Source: Streptomyces spiralis
GTDB taxonomy: Bacteria; Actinomycetota; Actinomycetes; Streptomycetales; Streptomycetaceae
DNA length: 34,514 nt
Reading direction: 5' to 3'
Assembly: GCF_014654675.1 (NCBI RefSeq)
Contig: NZ_BNBC01000036.1
Span: forward strand, 64,293 to 98,806
Shown: positions 7,942-14,634 of the stretch, piece by piece
Numbering within the stretch: position 1 is the stretch's first letter
Layout of the letters: every line of letters begins with the position of its first letter
Position numbers and translations under genes: made by a program
The notes under the pieces: model-generated
What the model was told of the DNA's origin: nothing
Database searches by the model: none
Seen by the model: only the letters and a program-made list of their open reading frames with translations

Positions 7942-8875
7942 AGCGTCCCTGTGCGGGGTGGGAGCGGCGGGCCGGGGCGAGTGCCAGGTCCACACCGTGC
8001 GGTGCGAGGGTCTCGCTCAGCCGTCGTGTCAGGGCCTCGCTCATGAAGTGGTGGTTCAGGTTCAGCGACGTCAGGTGCGTGAGCGGCTGACCGGCGAGCA
8101 GCGCGCCACCGCCGTCGTCACCGAGGGCGCCCATGCTCAGGTCGAGCGAGTCGAGCCGGGCGACGACGGGCGTGGCGGCCACGGCGGCCGCGATGTCGTC
8201 CTGGATGTCGCTGTTGCGCAGGCCGAGGTGGCGCAGGTGGGGGCGGTCGCCGAGCGAAGCCAGCAGCGTGTCGACGTCCTCCCGGGTGCAGTCGCCGCCG
8301 TACCAGGTGGTGCCCAGCCACAGGTCGAGGCGGTGCAGGGCGGGGAAGTCGCAGCCGCTCAGCCCGCGCACCGCTTCGCGGGGCAGGCCGCCGCACTCGA
8401 CGCGCAGGGTGCGCAGGCCGTCGTGGAGCAGCGGTTCGACCACCAGGTCCTCGGCGCCGCGGACGCCCAGTTCCTCCAGACGCGGCCAGGCGCGCAGCAC
8501 CTTGGTCACGTCGCCCTGCTTGATCCAGGAGATCTCCGTCTCCTCGGACTCCACGTCGGCGAGGAACACGGCGCGCAGCCGGGGGAACCGGTGGGCCTCG
8601 GCGGTGATCGCGTCCAGGACCGGGTCGATGCCGCGCTCGTCCCAGTCGTCCCACCAGGCGCCGAGCACCAGCGCGGTGACCTCCTCGGTGGGCACCTCGT
8701 CGAGGAACCGGGGCCACAGGGTGTCGAAGGGGATCTCGTCCAGGAGGCAGGACAGCCGCCATGCGACCGAGCCGGGCGCCGGCGGTGCGTCGCGCTCGGC
8801 GCCTTCGGGTCCGGTGGGGAAGTCGTGGACGGGCAGGCCGTGGAAGCGGGTCAGGTGCGAGGGGTAGTAGCTCAT
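7922..8875 (-). CDS. STM4015-family leucine-rich repeat protein (second copy in the operon)
   Basis: The product is 317 aa. It starts with a conserved segment (HLTRFHGLPVHDFP), then an alpha/beta region (VTALVLGAWWDDW), then irregular leucine-rich repeats: FPRLRAVFLADV, WPRLEELGVRG, LRTLRVECGGL, LHRLDLWLGT, LRHLGLRNSDIQDD, LDSLDLSMGALGDDG and LTSLNLNHHFMS. Such repeats make a curved protein-binding surface, and there is no signal peptide. It is a clear paralog of the gene just upstream, and both end with RYVA(V/A)GE. ATG 8875 is chosen because it aligns with the paralog start and has GAGTGAG 6 nt upstream; GTG 8890 overlapping the upstream stop is the alternative. Its role in the cluster is unknown; a scaffold or substrate-recognition job is inference. 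Confidence 0.87.
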   Translation of the reverse strand: MSYYPSHLTRFHGLPVHDFPTGPEGAERDAPPAPGSVAWRLSCLLDEIPFDTLWPRFLDEVPTEEVTALVLGAWWDDWDERGIDPVLDAITAEAHRFPRLRAVFLADVESEETEISWIKQGDVTKVLRAWPRLEELGVRGAEDLVVEPLLHDGLRTLRVECGGLPREAVRGLSGCDFPALHRLDLWLGTTWYGGDCTREDVDTLLASLGDRPHLRHLGLRNSDIQDDIAAAVAATPVVARLDSLDLSMGALGDDGGGALLAGQPLTHLTSLNLNHHFMSEALTRRLSETLAPHGVDLALAPARRSHPAQGRYVAVGE

Positions 8876-8882
8876 GGCGGGC

Positions 8883-9839
8883 TCACTCACCCGCCGCGAC
8901 GTAGCGGAAGACGGTACCGTCGTCGTCCCGGTCCTCGTCGGCCTCGCCCGGGTCGAGGTCGACCTCGACGCCCGCCGGTTCGAGCGTCTGCCGTATCCGT
9001 TGCCGGAACGCCTCGCCGATGTAGTGGTGGTGCAGGTCGAGCTTCTTGAGATGGGTCAGCGGCTGGCCGCCGAGCAGGGCGGCCGCGCCGTCGTCGGTCA
9101 GGACGCCCATCGACAGGTCGAGCACCTCCAGGCGGGCGGCCACGGGGGCGGCGGCGACGGCCGCGGCCACGTCGTCCTGGATCTCGCTGTTCCGCAGTGC
9201 CAGACGGCGCAGCCGGGGCAGCCGGGTGCCGGACAGGATCCCCTCCAGATCCGCCGTTTCGCAGTCCGCGCCGTAGGACGACTCGCCCAGCCAGACGTCG
9301 AGGTGCTCCAGCGCGGGCAGGTCGCTCGCGCCGATGCCGCGGACCACGCCGGCCGGCAGCCCTCCGGTCTGCACCGTCAGCGAGCGCAGGCTGTCGTGCC
9401 GCAGCGCCTGGAACTCCAGGCCCGTACCACCGCGCACACCGAACTCCTCCAGCGCCGGGAAGCCGCGCAGCAGCCCGGTGACGTCGGTCTGCGTGATCCA
9501 GGACAGCTCGCTCTCCTCGAAGACGATGTCGCCGAGGAACAGTGCTCTCAGGGCGGGCAGCCGGTCGCGGGCGGCGAGGAGGGCCTCGATCACGTCGTCC
9601 GGGCCGCAGTCGAAGACGCATTCCCAGGCGCCGACGATCAGGGCCCGTATCCGGGTGGTGTCCACCGCCGAGCAGAAACGTTCGAAGACCTGCTCCCAGT
9701 CGGCGTCCTCATCCGCGAACCCGGCCCTGATGCGCCAGGCCACCGCGTCGGGTGCCGGGAGATCCGCCGCCGCGCCGTCCTCGGGAAAGGTGAAGGCGGG
9801 CAGGCCGTACAACTCGGCGAGGTGGTCGGAGAAGACCAT
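8883..9839 (-). CDS. STM4015-family leucine-rich repeat protein (first copy, operon leader)
   Basis: The product is 318 aa. The architecture is the same as the next gene: HLAELYGLPAFTFPE at the start, an IRALIVGAWE region, then repeats such as LPALRALFLGDI, FPALEEFGVRGG, LRSLTVQTGGL, LEHLDVWLGES, LRRLALRNSEIQDD, LEVLDLSMGVLTDDG and LKKLDLHHHYIG, with an acidic stretch (DPGEADEDRDDD) before the tail RYVAAGE. By eye the two copies share somewhat under half of their residues, so the duplication is old. The ATG at 9839 has AGGAG 8 nt upstream. The frame can be extended to 9911, but that would place the start inside the promoter -35 box. It is the first gene after the divergent promoter region. 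Confidence 0.88.
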   Translation of the reverse strand: MVFSDHLAELYGLPAFTFPEDGAAADLPAPDAVAWRIRAGFADEDADWEQVFERFCSAVDTTRIRALIVGAWECVFDCGPDDVIEALLAARDRLPALRALFLGDIVFEESELSWITQTDVTGLLRGFPALEEFGVRGGTGLEFQALRHDSLRSLTVQTGGLPAGVVRGIGASDLPALEHLDVWLGESSYGADCETADLEGILSGTRLPRLRRLALRNSEIQDDVAAAVAAAPVAARLEVLDLSMGVLTDDGAAALLGGQPLTHLKKLDLHHHYIGEAFRQRIRQTLEPAGVEVDLDPGEADEDRDDDGTVFRYVAAGE

Positions 9840-9888
9840 GCGTGCTGCTCCTGACGTGCGGCGGATGTGATGCGTGGCTGCGCGAGAA

Positions 9889-9911
9889 GTTGTACCAACA
9901 GCCACTGACAA
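9889..9911 (-). promoter_or_regulatory. TTGTCAGTG-type promoter of the LRR/radical SAM operon
   Basis: On the minus strand TTGTCAGTG (9911-9903) is followed by 8 nt and TACAAC (9894-9889). This matches the actinobacterial promoter form TTGTCRGTG-N8-TAnnnT except for the last base. That form was first seen at Streptomyces recA and later tied to RecA-independent, PafBC-dependent DNA damage induction in mycobacteria. Transcription would begin near 9882, about 43 nt before the ATG at 9839. Confidence 0.65.
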
Positions 9912-9912
9912 C

Positions 9913-9926
9913 CCCCTGCGCAGGGG
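9913..9926. promoter_or_regulatory. 14-bp perfect palindrome between the divergent promoters
   Basis: CCCCTGCGCAGGGG is a perfect palindrome that starts one base upstream of the minus-strand TTGTCAGTG box and lies 38 bp from the plus-strand box. Its position fits an operator that could affect both directions. G/C-only palindromes arise easily at this base composition, so the call is tentative. Confidence 0.35.
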
Positions 9927-9964
9927 CGGGAGTCCGGGGCTCGCGCGGTGGTGGATCCGGGCCG

Positions 9965-9987
9965 TTGTCAGTGGCGGCCCGTACGGT
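9965..9987 (+). promoter_or_regulatory. TTGTCAGTG-type promoter of the small protein/DUF6745 unit
   Basis: TTGTCAGTG (9965-9973), 8 nt and TACGGT (9982-9987) form a full match to TTGTCRGTG-N8-TAnnnT. It also fits the Streptomyces form TTGTCAGTGGC-N6-TA. The expected start of transcription is near 9994, about 43 nt before ATG 10037, nearly the same geometry as the opposite promoter. Confidence 0.7.
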
Positions 9988-10036
9988 CCTTCTCGTGGCC
10001 CGGGCGCCGTGCGCCGGGCGGGAAGGGGAGCTGCGC

Positions 10037-10363
10037 ATGTACCGGCAGGGAGACGTGCTGATCGTGCCCGTCGCGGACGACGCGGTGCCGCCGCACGTGA
10101 CGCGGGCGCCGAAGGAACCGCGTGACGCGCGCGGCCGGATGGTCCTGGCCCTGGGCGAGGTCACCGGCCACGCCCACGCGGTCGTCGGCCCGGGAGAACT
10201 GGTCCGGGAGCCGGGCGCGTTCGGTCCGCTGCTGCTTCATCTGCCCGAGGGAGGGCGGGTGGTGCACGAGGAGCATGGGGCGATCACGCTGCCCAAGGGG
10301 TGGTTCCGGGTGATCCGACAGCGGGAGTACGTGCCCGGCTCGGTGCGGATCGTGGCGGACTGA
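10037..10363 (+). CDS. Small His-containing conserved protein, unknown function
   Basis: The product is 108 aa. The ATG at 10037 has a strong site, GGAAGGGGAG, 6 nt upstream. The sequence is short and beta-rich: QGDVLIVPV at the start, LALGEVTGHAHAVVGPGELV in the middle, and VVHEEHGAITLPKGWFRVIRQREY near the end. Two His pairs (HAH and HEEH) sit about where a small cupin-like barrel would place metal ligands; that is inference. I have seen similar GxxTGHAH proteins beside DUF6745 genes and in phage-type contexts, but cannot name a family with certainty. It is followed after 20 bp by the DUF6745-like gene, so the two are probably co-transcribed. It is divergent from the radical SAM operon. Confidence 0.8.
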   Translation: MYRQGDVLIVPVADDAVPPHVTRAPKEPRDARGRMVLALGEVTGHAHAVVGPGELVREPGAFGPLLLHLPEGGRVVHEEHGAITLPKGWFRVIRQREYVPGSVRIVAD

Positions 10364-10383
10364 CGGCGGTGGAGGGGACGACG

Positions 10384-11472
10384 GTGAAGGGTGCCGAGGA
10401 GACCGTGGCGACCGTGGAGGCTATAGAGGTGGAGGCCGTGGCGGGGCCCGCTGAAGACGCGGCGGGAGCCGCGGCGGTGGAGCACTGGCGTGCGTGCGCG
10501 ACGGCGGCGGTGCCCGCCGACCGGGCCGCGGCCGAGGAGGGCGTACGGCTGGCGTACCGGCGGGCCGGGCTCGCGGAGCCCGAGCGCATCGTGTGGGCGG
10601 GCTCCCCGCGTGAGGGCGTGCGACTGGTGCGCGACCTGCGAGAGGCCGGGCCGAGCGTCCGGGAGGCGATACGCACCGCGCCGTGGGCGGCCGAACGCGC
10701 CCGCGTCCATGCCGAGTTGGGGGCGGCGGGCTGGGCGGCGCGCTGGGCGGAGACCGGCGGGCGGCTGTGGGACGCGACGCAGGCGCTGGTCGACCGGATC
10801 CGGGGCGGCGTACTCCAGGAGCTTGCCGACGAGACCGGTGACGGTGATGCGGAGGTCCGGCTGATCCTGCTGGATGCCGTGCTGGGGCAGCACGACGCGC
10901 CGTGGCTCGCCGCGTTCGCACCGGACGGGCCGCCGCTCGACGGACTGGCCCTGGTGTGCCGCAACGCCGGCTGGTGGTGGGCGTTCGAAAGGGTCGCGGT
11001 GGTCTGCGAACGCCCCGTGGCGCTGCACCGGGACGAGGCCGGCCGGCTGGACCGCGCGGACGGTCCCGCGCTCGCCTTCCCCGACGGTTTCGCCCTGTAC
11101 GCCTGGCGGGGCATGCCGGTGCCGGGCGAGTTCCTGGCGGAGCTGAACACGCTGACGCCGGAGCGGGTCCGCGCGGAGGAGAACGCGGAGCTGCGCCGCG
11201 TGATGCTGGAGCACTACGGCTACGAACGCTATCTGTCCGACTCCGGGGCCCGCCCCGTGCACCAGGACGAGACCGGCACCCTCTGGCGGATCGACCTCGA
11301 CGACGACGAACCGGTGGTCATGGTGGAGGTCCTCAACTCCACTCCGGAACCCGACGGCACGCACCGCACGTACTGGCTGCGCGTCCCCCCGACGACCCGT
11401 CGGGCCAGGGAGGGGGTCGCCTGGACGTTCGGGCTGCACCCCGACGCGTACGCGCCCGTGCGCGAGACCTGA
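10384..11472 (+). CDS. DUF6745-like domain protein, unknown function
   Basis: The product is 362 aa, soluble, with no signal or membrane segment. The conserved core includes EEGVRLAYRRAGLAEPERIVWAGSPRE (in parts: VRLAYRRAGL and ERIVWAGSP), NAGWWWAFERVAVVCERP, LHRDEAGRLDRADGPALAF and PDGFALYAWRGMPVP. The last two are the most typical signature of the family as I remember it. A C-terminal part (YLSDSGARPVHQDETGTLWRID, DDEPVVMVEVLNSTPEPDG) is also seen in relatives. The start GTG 10384 is chosen because GGAGGGG lies 6 nt upstream; GTG 10369 is possible, and the frame further up overlaps the 108-aa gene. Function is unknown. Its shared intergenic region with the LRR/radical SAM operon suggests a linked role. 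Confidence 0.8.
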   Translation: MKGAEETVATVEAIEVEAVAGPAEDAAGAAAVEHWRACATAAVPADRAAAEEGVRLAYRRAGLAEPERIVWAGSPREGVRLVRDLREAGPSVREAIRTAPWAAERARVHAELGAAGWAARWAETGGRLWDATQALVDRIRGGVLQELADETGDGDAEVRLILLDAVLGQHDAPWLAAFAPDGPPLDGLALVCRNAGWWWAFERVAVVCERPVALHRDEAGRLDRADGPALAFPDGFALYAWRGMPVPGEFLAELNTLTPERVRAEENAELRRVMLEHYGYERYLSDSGARPVHQDETGTLWRIDLDDDEPVVMVEVLNSTPEPDGTHRTYWLRVPPTTRRAREGVAWTFGLHPDAYAPVRET

Positions 11473-11487
11473 ACCCGGCCGTGTCAT

Positions 11488-11518
11488 CCGGCCGGTGTCG
11501 TCCCTCTTCGGGAGCCGG
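11488..11518. terminator. Possible terminator hairpin between convergent genes
   Basis: CCGG (11488-11491) and TCCC (11501-11504) can pair with CCGG (11515-11518) and GGGA (11510-11513) around a TCTTC loop, with an internal bulge. It lies between the stop of the DUF6745-like gene and the stop of the convergent permease gene. There is no U-tract. Confidence 0.35.
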
Positions 11519-11527
11519 CCGCCGGGG

Positions 11528-12343
11528 CTACACCCGGCTCGCGGTCGCCGTGTCCGCCGACAGCCGCTGGGCGACGTAGATCGGTACGACGGAGAGCAGG
11601 ACGAGGACGGCGGCCACGACGTTGACGACCGGGGCCTGTTGCGGCCGGGTCATGTTGTCGAAGATCCAGATGGGCAGCGTCTCGACGCCGGGTCCGGCGG
11701 TGAAGGTGGTGACCACGATCTCGTCGAAGGACAGGGCGAAGGCGAGCAGGGCGCCCGCGAACAGTGCCGAGCGCACCAGCGGGAAGGTGACGTCGGCGAA
11801 GGCGCGGAAGGTGTCGGCGCCGAGGTCCATGGCCGCCTCCTCGTAGGAGCCGGAGGTGCGGCGCAGCCGGGCGACGACGTTGTTGAAGACGACGACGATG
11901 CAGAAGGTGGCGTGCCCGACGACGACGGTGAACAGCCCGAGTCCGACCCCGAGCGGCCGAAGCACCGTGGAGAACGCGGAGTTGAGGGCGATGCCGGTGA
12001 CGATCCCGGGCAGGGCGATGGGCAGGACGACCACGAAGGAGACGGTGCCGCGGCCGAAGAAGCGGTGCCGGGCGACGGCGAAGGCGATCAGCGTGCCGAG
12101 GACCAGGGCGATGGCGGTGGCGCCGAGGCCGGCCCGCACCGAGGTCCACAGGGCGTCGCGCGCCCCGGAGTTGTGCCAGGCCACCGACCACCAGTGCGCG
12201 GTCAGTCCGGGCGGCGGCCAGCTCGCGCTCCGGTCCGGGTTCAGCGAGTTGACGAGGACCAGCAGCAGCGGCACGTAGATCACCGCGAAGCCGAACCCGG
12301 CGGCGACGCGCAGCGCGATGCGCGCGGAACGGGAGAGGTGCAT
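11528..12343 (-). CDS. ABC transporter permease, PotC/YdcV type
   Basis: The product is 271 aa with about six hydrophobic helices. The first is IALRVAAGFGFAVIYVPLLLVLVN, which ends in the N-S-L-N motif typical of PotC-like subunits. The cytoplasmic EAA loop that docks to the ATPase is YEEAAMDLGADTFRAFADVTFPLV. It forms the membrane channel together with the other permease of this operon. The ATG at 12343 has AGGAG 6 nt upstream, and the first two bases of that site are the last bases of the CTAG copy flanking the inserted repeat. Being last in the operon and behind the repeat, its expression depends on readthrough of that element or on a promoter inside it. Confidence 0.9.
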   Translation of the reverse strand: MHLSRSARIALRVAAGFGFAVIYVPLLLVLVNSLNPDRSASWPPPGLTAHWWSVAWHNSGARDALWTSVRAGLGATAIALVLGTLIAFAVARHRFFGRGTVSFVVVLPIALPGIVTGIALNSAFSTVLRPLGVGLGLFTVVVGHATFCIVVVFNNVVARLRRTSGSYEEAAMDLGADTFRAFADVTFPLVRSALFAGALLAFALSFDEIVVTTFTAGPGVETLPIWIFDNMTRPQQAPVVNVVAAVLVLLSVVPIYVAQRLSADTATASRV

Positions 12344-12352
12344 GGCGGGCTC

Positions 12353-12551
12353 CTAGGGGGTGTCTCGTCGGTCAGGGCGGATCAGGGAGCGGTGGCTGGT
12401 GGTGGGGGCACCTCCCACGCCGTTCAGGCAGTGGGGGAACATCGCAAGGCGGAGGAGGGAGTCGATGCGGAGCATCGGCGACCGACGACAACGCCGCGAG
12501 GTGCGGTGCCAGGCGCCGCGAGCCCGGCATGATCGGCGAGACACCCCCTAG
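12353..12551. mobile_element. MITE-like element, copy 1 (inside the polyamine transporter operon)
   Basis: About 199 bp including a CTAG at each end (12353-12356 and 12548-12551). The ends are inverted repeats: CTAGGGGGTGTCTCG on the left and CGAGACACCCCCTAG on the right, with weaker pairing for about 8 bp more. The body is nearly identical to 22729-22926 (four substitutions and one G indel by eye). It encodes no transposase; the 63-codon open frames on both strands are present in both copies but show no coding character. An inner GTGGG/CCCAC hairpin near 12401-12418 is visible. The CTAG pair looks like a 4-bp target duplication, fitting the YTAR target known for IS5-type transposases (inference). 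Confidence 0.85.
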
Positions 12552-13411
12552 AGGCTGCTCAGGGCGCCGGTGCGGCGCATCGCGAGCAGGTACAGGACGA
12601 CGACCACCACCGGGACCGTGCCGAGGGCAGCGGCCATGGGGAGGTTGAGTTCGATGTTGGAGTACACGAGGTTGCCGATGAGCTGGGTCTTGCCGCCGAT
12701 GATCTGCACGGTGATGTAGTCGCCCAGGCTGAGCGAGAAGGTGAAGATCGATCCGGCGGCGAGCGACGGCAGCACCATCGGCAGCACGACCGAGCGGAAG
12801 GTGCGTCCGGGCCGCGCCCCGAGGTCGGCGGACGCGTCGAGCAGTCCGGCGGGCAGCTGCTCCAGCGCGGTGTGGATCGGCAGGACCATGTACGGCAGCC
12901 AGAGGTACGTCAGGGTGAGGACGGCGGCCGACAGACCGAAGCCGGGGCCGCTCAGACCGAACGGCTTCAGCATCCAGTCGGCGAGCCCGCCCTGGGAGAG
13001 GATCAGCCGCCAGGCGTACACCTTGACCAGGTAGCTCGCCCACAGCGGGGTGAGGATCGCCACCACGAGCAGCGGGCGCCACCGGGGCCGGGCGACACGC
13101 GCGGTGTAGAACGCGAGCGGGAAGGCGATCACCGCGCACAGGACGGTGACGGCGAGCGCCACGCCGATGCTGCGCAGGATCACCTGGCGGTAGACCGGCG
13201 TGGTGAACAGCTCGTGGAAGTTGTCCGTCGACCAGGCCTTCACCACCTCGGACGTGAAGGAGTCCGTCGTCCAGAACGCCGAGACGAACAGCACGGTCAG
13301 GGAGCCGAGGTAGAGCACGGCCAGCCACAGCAGCGGCGCGGTCAGCAGCAGGGACAGCCGGAGGCGGGGGCGCCGGTGCAGCGCCCCCGCGGTTCGCGTC
13401 AGCAGGCTCAT
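12548..13411 (-). CDS. ABC transporter permease, PotB/YdcU type
   Basis: The product is 287 aa with six predicted helices, the first being LLLTAPLLWLAVLYLGSLTVLFVSAFW. The EAA docking loop is ASADLGARPGRTFRSVVLPMVLPSL, carrying the conserved G and the LP end. It pairs with the PotC-type permease for uptake of a polyamine or similar cation. The ATG at 13411 lies 2 bp after the stop of the binding-protein gene, so translation is coupled. The TAG stop (12550-12548) is formed by the CTAG that flanks the inserted repeat, and the protein ends in GALSSL without a tail contributed by the element. Confidence 0.9.
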   Translation of the reverse strand: MSLLTRTAGALHRRPRLRLSLLLTAPLLWLAVLYLGSLTVLFVSAFWTTDSFTSEVVKAWSTDNFHELFTTPVYRQVILRSIGVALAVTVLCAVIAFPLAFYTARVARPRWRPLLVVAILTPLWASYLVKVYAWRLILSQGGLADWMLKPFGLSGPGFGLSAAVLTLTYLWLPYMVLPIHTALEQLPAGLLDASADLGARPGRTFRSVVLPMVLPSLAAGSIFTFSLSLGDYITVQIIGGKTQLIGNLVYSNIELNLPMAAALGTVPVVVVVLYLLAMRRTGALSSL

Positions 13412-13413
13412 GC

Positions 13414-14610
13414 TCAGCCCTTGATCTCGGTCCAGGCCTGCACCCACTTGGCGTACGGCACGCACTTGACGTCCGTGCGGCCGTCCAGGCACTGCTCGAT
13501 GGGTGTGTTCCAGAAGGCGATGTGCTTCCAGTAGCCCTCGTCGGCGGCGTGGTAGGTGGCGCAGAAGTTCTTGTCGCTGGTGTCTGCGCAGGCCTTGGAG
13601 TTGGCGGGGGCCTCGCCGAAGTACTCGGCGACCTGGGCGTTGACCTTCGGCGAGATGATCCAGTTCATCCACTGGTAGGCACAGTTGGGGTGCTTGGCCT
13701 TGGCGTAGATCATCCAGGTGTCGGACCAGCCGGTGGAGCCCTCCTTCGGCACGAACGCCTTGACCTTGGCGCCCTCGGAGGCGGCGAGGTTGGCGATGAC
13801 CTGCCAGGTGGTGCCGACCACGGAGTCGCCGCTCTTGAAGGCGGAGACCTCCTTGAGGTAGTCGCTCCAGTACTCGCCGACGTCCGCGTTCTGCTTCTTC
13901 AGCAGGGCCACGGCCGCGTCGAACTGCTTCTGGTCCAGCGCGTAGGGATCCTTGATCTTCAACTCGGGCCTGGTGGCCTTGAGATACAGCGCCGCGTCGG
14001 CGATGTAGATCGGGGAGTCGTACGCGGTGACGTGGCCCTTGTATGCGGCGGCGTCGTCGAAGACCGCGGACCAGGAGGTGGGTGCGGGCGTGACCTTCTG
14101 CGTGTTGTACATCAGCAGGTTGGCGCCGCGTCCGTGCGGGATGCCGTACATCGTGCCCTTGACGGAGTTCCAGCTGCCGTTCTTCAGGCCGCTGAAGACG
14201 TCCTTGTAGTTCGGTACGAGCTCGGTGTTGACCGGGGCCGCGTCGCCGGAGGCGATCAGGCGCAGGGAGGCGTCGCCGGAGGCGGAGACGGCGTCGTACT
14301 CGCCGGTCTTCATCAGCTTGACCATCTCGTCGGAGCTGGCGGCGACCTTGGAGTGGACCTGGCAGCCGGTCTGCTTCTGGAAGTCGGTGACCCAGTCGAC
14401 CTTGGGATCGTTGGAGCCGTTCTCGACGTAGCCGGCCCAGGCGATCAGGTTGACCTGGCCCTCGGATGTGCCGAGCTTCGTCGGCGCCTTGAGGTCGGGC
14501 GGGTTGAGGCCGGTGGCGGAGGAACCGCCGCCGGAGGAGCCGCAGGCGGTGGCGGCGAGGAGGAGTGCGGTGGCGGCGGCCGCTGCCTGGAGGGTTCGGG
14601 TGAGGCGCAC
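13414..14610 (-). CDS. ABC transporter substrate-binding lipoprotein, YdcS/PotD type
   Basis: The product is about 398 aa. A lipoprotein signal ends at Cys23 (LLLAATAC), so the mature protein should be anchored on the outer face of the membrane. Motifs match the YdcS branch of polyamine-binding proteins: IAWAGYVENG, DWVTDFQKQTGCQV, SSDEMVKLM and YDAVSASGDASLRLI. Near the C-terminus come CAYQWMNWI and ANSKACADT. It delivers the substrate to the two permeases; putrescine or spermidine is the likely ligand class by family, not proven. Two starts compete: ATG 14622 has no RBS, while GTG 14610 has GGAG 6 nt upstream, and I chose the latter. The gap to the upstream ATPase gene is short. Confidence 0.9.
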   Translation of the reverse strand: MRLTRTLQAAAAATALLLAATACGSSGGGSSATGLNPPDLKAPTKLGTSEGQVNLIAWAGYVENGSNDPKVDWVTDFQKQTGCQVHSKVAASSDEMVKLMKTGEYDAVSASGDASLRLIASGDAAPVNTELVPNYKDVFSGLKNGSWNSVKGTMYGIPHGRGANLLMYNTQKVTPAPTSWSAVFDDAAAYKGHVTAYDSPIYIADAALYLKATRPELKIKDPYALDQKQFDAAVALLKKQNADVGEYWSDYLKEVSAFKSGDSVVGTTWQVIANLAASEGAKVKAFVPKEGSTGWSDTWMIYAKAKHPNCAYQWMNWIISPKVNAQVAEYFGEAPANSKACADTSDKNFCATYHAADEGYWKHIAFWNTPIEQCLDGRTDVKCVPYAKWVQAWTEIKG

Positions 14611-14634
14611 GACGTTCTCCATACGTTGGGGGGA

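Noticed and set aside
3605..9839. RiPP cluster with a precursor peptide in the radical SAM operon
   Set aside because: Genes overlap or nearly touch and no short Cys- or Gly-rich peptide with an RBS lies between or next to them; the 108-aa divergent protein does not look like a precursor.
12360..12551. 63-codon open frames inside the repeats (also at 22704-22926)
   Set aside because: They are open on both strands in both copies, lack a ribosome binding site and contain the inverted ends; the element is non-coding.
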